Below the pieces are notes generated by a model. It searched no databases. It was given only the letters and a program-made list of their open reading frames with translations, and had not been told where the DNA came from. A stretch of 64,000 nucleotides of DNA from Gongronella butleri. Its lineage: Eukaryota; Mucoromycota; Mucoromycetes; Mucorales; Cunninghamellaceae. Numbering within the stretch: position 1 is the stretch's first letter; every line of letters begins with the position of its first letter. Positions 58,200 through 64,000 of this stretch are shown in pieces. A program made the translations under genes and the position numbers. The stretch covers positions 930,001 through 994,000 of the forward strand of contig JAIWZP010000006.1 in the NCBI GenBank assembly GCA_025201375.1. Reading direction: 5' to 3'.

Positions 58200-60060
58200 G
58201 GTGAAAATTCGGCAAAACGGTTGCATTTCTCGACAACAGACTGATTGCCTTCTCATTTTTAATTTTTTTCTGAGAAGAGAAGCAATGAAATATCCAAGTA
58301 GCAATGTTTGGCGGTGATCAACGGACGATTTTACCGCGAAATTTTTTTTTGCAAAACTTGCCCCTTGTCGCTACAGCCAAATTTTGACCAATGTCAAGGT
58401 GTTCGCCAAACCACCTGATCGACCTGTGGTTTTTTATTTTTTTTTCTTCTGAAAAGAGAGCGGCCAAAACCTCCACGTGGCAAAGTTTTGTGAAGCTGCG
58501 ACGAGTCTTGGGTGGTGAAACATTTTTTTCGAATTTTGGACAAAAAAAGTTGGTCAGGTCAAAATGCATCTGGAGGGTCCTCCGCTTGAGAGGTTCAGGC
58601 TCAAACAAATCTCTCAAATCCGTTTGGCAACCTACACGCTGGGGATCTGAGAGTCATGTAAGTAGATGCATTGACCCCTCCTTCTAAGCAAATCTGTAAT
58701 AAAAATCGGGGGTCGATCGAGCCGTTATCGAGGAAAGAGCGATGTAAGCCAAATTTTAGAAAATGGAATTTCTAAATCTGTTTTGGTCGTACGCTGGTGA
58801 AACTGGATTCATCCGACAGTGAACTGAATTCCGCATCTTTGGTCACCGCAGCACACCGTCCATTGTCTTGTCCATTGGCGAGAAAAAAGAAGCTGAAATG
58901 TTTGATTGGGCGTTGCAACTTGCAAGTGCACTAAATTGTGCGTCGGTGTTGTCGGGCAGGGACAAAATGACACTCTTGCGTGTCTCTTGCCACTTGTAAT
59001 ATTTTAGCGTAATCAAATAAAAAGTTGACTTGCTAGAGGTAAAATTGTGAATTTATGGAGCATTGTCGATTTTCTCGTCAACGGCCAGATCAGCACCCCG
59101 GTTTTTACTTTTGCTCTGAAAAGAGAGTGGCCAAAATACCTGTATGTCAAAGTTTCGTGGAACTGAGAACACTCGATGGTGCCCCAGGTCGAATTGGAAA
59201 AATCATGATTTTCCACCGATTTTCCAAGGGATGCAGTCACCGATTTTGAAACGATGAAAATCGGGTCCTCGGATCGCCACGACATTCAACCCCATGTAGA
59301 ATGCATCCATTTATCGAAAAAAAATTCAACAAAATGATGTGTCCATTGACTGGTTTTGGCGCGAAATGCAATCGGTTCCGTTTGACATCAAATTTTCGAC
59401 TCAAGGCTATCTCGATAAACAGCTGCCATAGCGCTTTGAAAGTGGTGTCAACTGAAAAAGTGTGGCCTGCCCATACGTGGATGTCAGTGATCAATGAAAC
59501 AAATTCGTTCCAGAAGAATGAGATCGTGTTAAAAAAGTGGCCTCTTACACGTGTGTTTCGATAAGTGATCATTCGCGCCACGTCCGTTGTACGCGCTTCT
59601 TTACCGCATCACATTCTTGCGCCCGGTGCATCTCTTACAGATGAATGTGTCAACGCGGCTCTGTGGCGCGTTCTTGCAATAGTATTCACTCAGAAAGAAA
59701 AATCTAAAATCGCCCATTGCTCATCTACTAGCAAATGGATCACCTCTTTTTTGGCGTTTACCGCGATTTCTCCATGCCTTTTTTTTTTCTTGTGGGAGAA
59801 TTTGACGGAATTCTGGAGGCCATTTTTTTCAATTTTGGTTTGAGAGCAGCCTGGTCACGGCTGATTTTGTATTTGCGCGTGGCGCTCTAAAGAGCTTTGG
59901 CAGCTGTAACTTGATTCTTACGTACTGATCCATTCACGCATTCAGCTTGCCATTTCACATTGGGACGCGTTTCGGGTTGATGTCGTGCGCGATTGAGCAA
60001 TTTTTACCTTGATGCATTGCTAAAAGAGCCCATTAAAAGGTTTTATCCGGAATAAGCTTA
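58200..60060 (+). repeat. composite repeat array, copies 7 and 8
   Basis: Two related units follow each other: 58400-58630 and 59050-59290 share 'ctgaaaagagagcggccaaaa' against 'ctgaaaagagagtggccaaaa' and the following 'aaagttttgtgaagctgcga' against 'aaagtttcgtggaactgaga'. From 59200 the array is colinear with 45890-46740. The segment 58695-58740 is an inverted match to 59070-59110 ('taaaaatcgggggtcgatc' against the complement of 'gatcagcaccccggttttta'). The open frame around 59690-59840 shares EFWRP with copies 2 and 4. Confidence 0.7.
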
Positions 60061-60264
60061 ACCAAATGGCTCAAAACTTGAATCAGGCGGTGGTGGACGC
60101 CAAGAGTCATTGTTTTATGACGCGTCAGGTACGAGTGTTTTCTCATTGTGGCACGATTTTGCGGGATTTGAAACATGTATGCAGGAAGAAGAAGTGGCGG
60201 GCGGCTTTCTGTGCTGCTCTTTCCCTGTTCTTTATTTTTTTTTTTTTTTTTTTGCAATCCTGTG

Positions 60265-63200
60265 ATGTCTGCACTTGCCTTTAAGAAGCTGTACGAGGAC
60301 GCACAGCGGATGGTGAGCACAGCGTCGCCAGAGTCGGGCGAGCTGCCCTCTTTGCAGCGTGGCGTGGCCCAACTTCGAGACGAATCGAATCATATAATCA
60401 ACAACTTTCGCAAGGCCGATATCAACAAGCAACAGTGAGGCACCAAACACGCCACATGGATAGATCGGACGGCTCAACACGCGCGATTTATTTGTTTTTT
60501 AGGCATTACTCGCTTTTAGCGCAAAGCGGCGTTGACTATGTTCGGCTCGCGGACAATCTCAACAAGCTAGACGCTGAGAAGCTGCTCAGTCCGCGCGTCC
60601 AGGTGCCTTATACCAGCATCACGGTAAGGAAATATCACTGGACGCGTCGCATGGCGGTGAATTCAAGCTTTTTCTTGTATTATTTAAAATAGAAACACAT
60701 TGACGACACGTGCGACAGAGAGATTCAGGCTGCCCTTGATTTCGACCTGGACTCGGTAATCCCATTGACCGCTTGCTCGTTTCTTTTTCAGCGCCACTGA
60801 CACGCGCCTTGTTTTTTTTTCTTTGAAGCTGCCTGGCGCCAAGGTGGCGATTGCCAAGACGGCGAGCTGGACGACCAAGATGAAGCAGCAGATTGATACA
60901 TGGGATGTGCAGGCGCCAGTGGTGAGCAGCAGCAAGGAGCAGATCCATGCCGTGGCGGCTGTCTTGGATCGGATCAACAATCACCGCCTGCAAGGGCACG
61001 CGACCGATGCCATGCGCGACGTGTCCACCAGCATGTTCTCCGCCCTTAAAAAGCCCACCACGGACGTCGAGGAGGCTCAGCAATGCGTCGATTTTATCAT
61101 TGCTCGCAAAGCACAATGTGCAGACGACTCTGTCGCCGTGTCACTTGCCTGGCTTGAGAAAGAGTAAGCGTAAAAAAAAAGGGAAATGACCCCATGATTT
61201 ATTCACTGTCTCTCAAATTCATCAGGTACATGCGTTACATTGATCATTTCATGCTCAAAAACCAAGTTCGCACAGGCACCGGCCGCACTGTTTCCGAGCG
61301 CCTTACCGCTTTTGCCAAGGACGTTTACATCAAGCGCTACGCCTTTGCCTCCTTGCAGGTGCGTTAAAAAAAACAAAAGGAGAAAAAAGAAAAGAAAAGA
61401 GAGAAACGGGTGCTCATCTTTTTTTGAAATTGGCGTAGATGGAGCTAGATATACCCATTTGGGCGCTTTTGTACACGTACCTGCGCACGGGCGAAACGGC
61501 GAGCGCGCTGCAATTTGTCGACAGCCACCGGGCCAGCTTTAATCGCGACTTTGGCCAGTTTGCTGATTATTTCCACGAGTACATGGCCAATCGCACGCAG
61601 CCTCTGCCGCGGGAGCACGCCAACGATGTCCTGTCGGTGTATCAACAGCTAATCTATAGCACGTCGCCCTCGGACCCGTTCAAACGGATCATTCTCAAGA
61701 TCATGGGCCGTTGTGTCGCCGATGCCACGTGGCCAGACGTGTTTACAAACGACCAGGACTACATTTGGCTCGAGGTGCGTTCACACAGGTCGGAAAACGA
61801 AGCATTGAAGACTCATACATCTTTTTCTTTTCTTTTTCTTTGCAGCTGACACTGGTGCATGGCATGTCAGGGTCGTCTGACGAAGATGATGAGCGCGATG
61901 ACGTATATACCTTGGCGGCTGTGCAGCGGATTTTCATACAAAACGGATCGCAGCGGTTCGACCGCAATGGCAGCAATCCATGGGCCTACTTCAAGTACCT
62001 GATGCTGACTGTCCAACGCGAACGCGTAAGCCGGAGCGAGCGAGGAAGAGAATGCATGAATTGCGACGCCCATTCTTATCTTTTTATTTTTACGCGTAGG
62101 CCATTGACTATTTGTACAAACACGAGCAGACACGCATGGCCGCTGTCCACTATGGCATTTGGCTTGCGCTGCATGGCCTCATTGAGATCGTGGACAATCC
62201 ATTGACGGAGACAGACGGTATCTGTAAGCAATTTTTTTCTCGAAAAAACGATGGACCACGGATAAGAATGGCCACTGATTTATTATCATAGTGGACACTT
62301 CCAATAGCCAACCGCAGGTTCATGTGGCGTGCATGATTCGCCAATTCATCAAGGCTGCATATCTCGATCGACCCGCCAAAGAACACACGACGCCGCTCGC
62401 CCTCGCCGCGCTTCAATATGTCTACCTGTTGTCCTTTATCCCTGGCTCCAACATGCATGAATTGGCACTGCTGTTCGTGCAAGACGTTGTGTTTTGGTGC
62501 GGCAAGCCTCTTGAACTCTTGGGCTGCGTGTCCCCTACCCTTGGAAGACAAGTAAAAACAGCAAAAACGCGGGGGGAAAAGGGGATTTGTGACTCACTCT
62601 TTTTTATTTTATTTTATTTTTCTGTAGAAGGGGCCCATGGACAAGTACAAAGCACTGCTGGACATCCACGACGAGGCGACATACATTGAGCGTGTGCTTT
62701 TGCCTGTTGCGCGTCGTTTTGCGGACAAGGAGCGACACGAAGAGGCGATCCAGCTCTTTGAGATGGCCGACAATTACAATGAGGTGCTTGCGATCTTGAT
62801 CAAGAATCTGGGGGACACGCTTGCCAAGCAGCTCAAGGCAATTAACACGACAGAGCCATGGCAGGAGAATCCGCAATATGTCCAGCAGCAATACCAGCAG
62901 CTGCACATGTGGGTCGCCTATGCCGACAAGGCGCTACATCACTACCATCAGCACAGCCACATCAGTCGCCGAATTGACAGCAACAAGTTCCAAATCCTTA
63001 CCTCTCTCAAGCTTCTACCCTCGGTTCTCGATTTTTACAACAAAGACCGCTTAGAGCCGGCATTCCAGGTACAAGAAAGAAAAGGAAAGAAAAAAACAAG
63101 AGATTGAAGTGCAATGGCTCCTGTTGACGGGTCTTTTTTTTTTTTTTTTTTTTTTGTTTTTGTCTTGCAAAAATCAGATTTTGCAATCGACGGGGCTGCT

Positions 63201-63619
63201 TCCACTTGCGGAGCAGGTGGATGGTGCTCATGTAGAGTGGCTCGTGAACCAATATGCGGCGCTTGCGAACGAGCCGAGCATCACGTATGTGCTTGCCGTC
63301 CTTCCAGACCTGGTGATTCTTGCCGCCAAGATGCTGCAGCGCTTGTGGTATCAATGGGCGCAGCAGGCACCTGCCGACATGCATTTGGCCATGGAAGCGC
63401 GCATCCGGACACTCAAGCAGATCATGCACCATCTGCTCATGTTCTCTGGCCTCATGGCCGCACACATCCCATCTCACGTCCTGGAGCAAGTCAATGCGTA
63501 AGTTTGGCGCCTGAGATGCATTTTTTTTCTCATCTTCTCATTTTTTTTGCTTTTCTCTTTTACTTTGCTTCAGATTTGAGGTTCAGATGGTCACGGACAC
63601 AGAAAAGCGATTTTTGTAG
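60265..63619 (+). CDS. NIC96: nucleoporin Nup93/Nic96, 842 aa
   Basis: Thirteen exons: 60265-60434, 60503-60623, 60693-60755, 60829-61163, 61226-61358, 61439-61774, 61846-62025, 62100-62223, 62292-62551, 62628-63068, 63178-63497, 63574-63619 (the last), all GT..AG, total 843 codons. Nic96/Nup93 is a core inner-ring scaffold of the nuclear pore, built of an N-terminal coiled coil and a long alpha-solenoid. The N terminus, FKKLYEDAQRMV and ELPSLQRGVAQLRDESN, aligns with the human Nup93 start and sets 60265 as the initiator. Solenoid blocks include YIDHFMLKN, LDIPIWALLYTYLRTGE, GSNPWAYFKYLML and AAVHYGIWLALHGL. Length matches yeast Nic96 (839 aa). A upstream ATG at 60066 lacks a workable splice to this frame. 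Convergent with the desaturase gene, 160 bp between stops. Confidence 0.95.
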
Positions 63620-63779
63620 TCAACATTGCCTCGTTTGTCCTCTTTTATCCTCTTTTATTTGCGTCATTGGATAAAATCATCATTTAGCATCCTCAGAAAT
63701 CATTGGAAATGGCAAATTGTATCATTTATTTCATTCTAAATTGTGATGAGCGAAAAAAAAAAAAAAATCATAGAGAGGT

Positions 63780-64000
63780 TCATTGGGCTTCGGCAGCGAC
63801 ATTGGTATCATAGCTAGGCTCGTCGGGGTGGTCGCGCATGAGGAACATGCCATTGCGCAGGACGCCGACGCGCATCGATGTCAGCATGCGGCGCGCACCA
63901 TTGGAATGGTCGTATACGCCGCCATTGAATGCCGTCGACATGTCCTTGCCAATGCCGTGCGCCAAAATCGACGGACCGCCTGGATGATCAAAGTTGGCCA
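63780..64000 (-). CDS. OLE1: delta-9 fatty acid desaturase (Ole1-type), C-terminal part only
   Basis: Only the last 73 codons lie in the window; the gene continues past its right edge. The frame gives NFDHPGGPSILAHGIGKD and STAFNGGVYDHSNGARRML, the C-terminal cytochrome b5 domain with both heme His (HPGG and YDHSN), then MRVGVLRNGM. This order is typical of fungal Ole1 stearoyl-CoA delta-9 desaturases, where the fused b5 domain feeds electrons to the diiron centre in the ER membrane. The tail ends DTNVAAEAQ and a TGA at 63780. A b5 domain could belong to another b5-fusion enzyme, but the GGVYxHSNxA..L.TMRVGV pattern is specific to Ole1-like proteins as I know them. Confidence 0.85.
   Translation of the reverse strand, partial: ANFDHPGGPSILAHGIGKDMSTAFNGGVYDHSNGARRMLTSMRVGVLRNGMFLMRDHPDEPSYDTNVAAEAQ

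Larger units (their letters stand above)
55653..60264. other. 4.6 kb gene-free, repeat-rich interval
   Basis: It begins with the promoter of the LACTB2-like gene. From about 55900 the A+T content rises and no coding frame is supported. Repeat family members lie at 57470-57960 and 58200-60060. Positions 56050-56220 contain a tRNA-like D-arm word but no foldable tRNA. The last 200 bp are T-rich and probably the Nup93 promoter. Confidence 0.5.

Noticed and set aside
60066..60264. Upstream ATG as first exon of the Nup93 gene
   Set aside because: No acceptor before 60265 joins it in frame without a stop, and the ATG at 60265 aligns with the start of human Nup93. An acceptor at 60280 inside the frame remains a weak alternative.
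1..64000. CRISPR arrays, rRNA genes, bacterial operons or plasmid origins
   Set aside because: No regularly spaced identical repeats, no rRNA-like blocks, and spliced eukaryotic genes throughout.

Overview
The window is eukaryotic nuclear DNA, almost certainly from a filamentous, early-diverging fungus (Mucoromycota/Zoopagomycota grade; the exact lineage cannot be fixed from sequence alone). The genes are intron-rich, with about 54 GT..AG introns that restore full-length conserved proteins. They include a fungal copper-fist transcription factor, the fungal Ole1-type desaturase with a C-terminal cytochrome b5 domain, a Nic96/Nup93 nucleoporin and a Pmc1-type calcium pump. A cob(I)alamin adenosyltransferase is also present; B12 enzymes are lost from most Dikarya but kept in early-diverging fungi, and a carotenoid oxygenase fits the same placement. 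A striking local trait is the abundance of mononucleotide A and T runs, mostly in introns, often right after the donor or right before the acceptor.

Layout: 0.96-7.35 kb (-) giant Sel1-repeat protein of 1942 aa; 7.4-10.7 kb gene-free with an old repeat; 10.7-15.0 kb (+) RAD5/HLTF/ULS1-group SNF2 ATPase; 16.2-20.2 kb (+) P-type Ca2+-ATPase; 20.2-23.6 kb gene-free with repeats; 23.6-24.4 kb (+) orphan 266-aa protein; 24.7-26.2 kb (+) ER DnaJ (Scj1-like); 26.5-26.8 kb (+) 68-aa proline-rich protein; 27.3-29.4 kb (+) carotenoid oxygenase; 29.5-30.7 kb (-) secreted aspartic protease; 30.7-33.0 kb gene-free; 33.0-36.2 kb (+) Rad4/XPC; 36.4-38.9 kb (-) membrane-anchored ubiquitin protease; 40.1-41.7 kb (+) copper-fist regulator; 42.4-43.2 kb (+) calmodulin; 43.3-44.2 kb (-) cobalamin adenosyltransferase; 44.3-45.6 kb (+) Cox18/Oxa1 insertase; 45.6-48.3 kb gene-free (repeat plus a purine-biased block); 48.3-49.8 kb (+) lipoyl synthase; 49.8-52.7 kb gene-free but with degenerate HNH/NUMOD-like coding remnants; 52.7-54.0 kb (-) short-chain dehydrogenase; 54.4-55.7 kb (-) LACTB2-like metallo-beta-lactamase-fold hydrolase; 55.7-60.3 kb gene-free and repeat-rich; 60.3-63.6 kb (+) Nup93/Nic96; 63.8-64.0 kb (-) 3' end of a delta-9 desaturase.

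The genes do not form an operon-like pathway. Loose functional groups are DNA repair and chromatin (SNF2, Rad4), mitochondria (Cox18, lipoyl synthase, cobalamin adenosyltransferase, possibly the ubiquitin protease), calcium (Pmc1-type pump, calmodulin) and the ER (DnaJ, desaturase). Several neighbours are convergent with 59-190 bp between stop codons, and one pair (cobalamin adenosyltransferase/Cox18) is divergent with only 112 bp between start codons.

The most unusual material lies between genes. One is a family of diverged dispersed repeats found in most large gaps, part of which carries a recurrent open reading frame. The other is a decayed cluster of HNH homing-endonuclease-like motifs near 50-51 kb.
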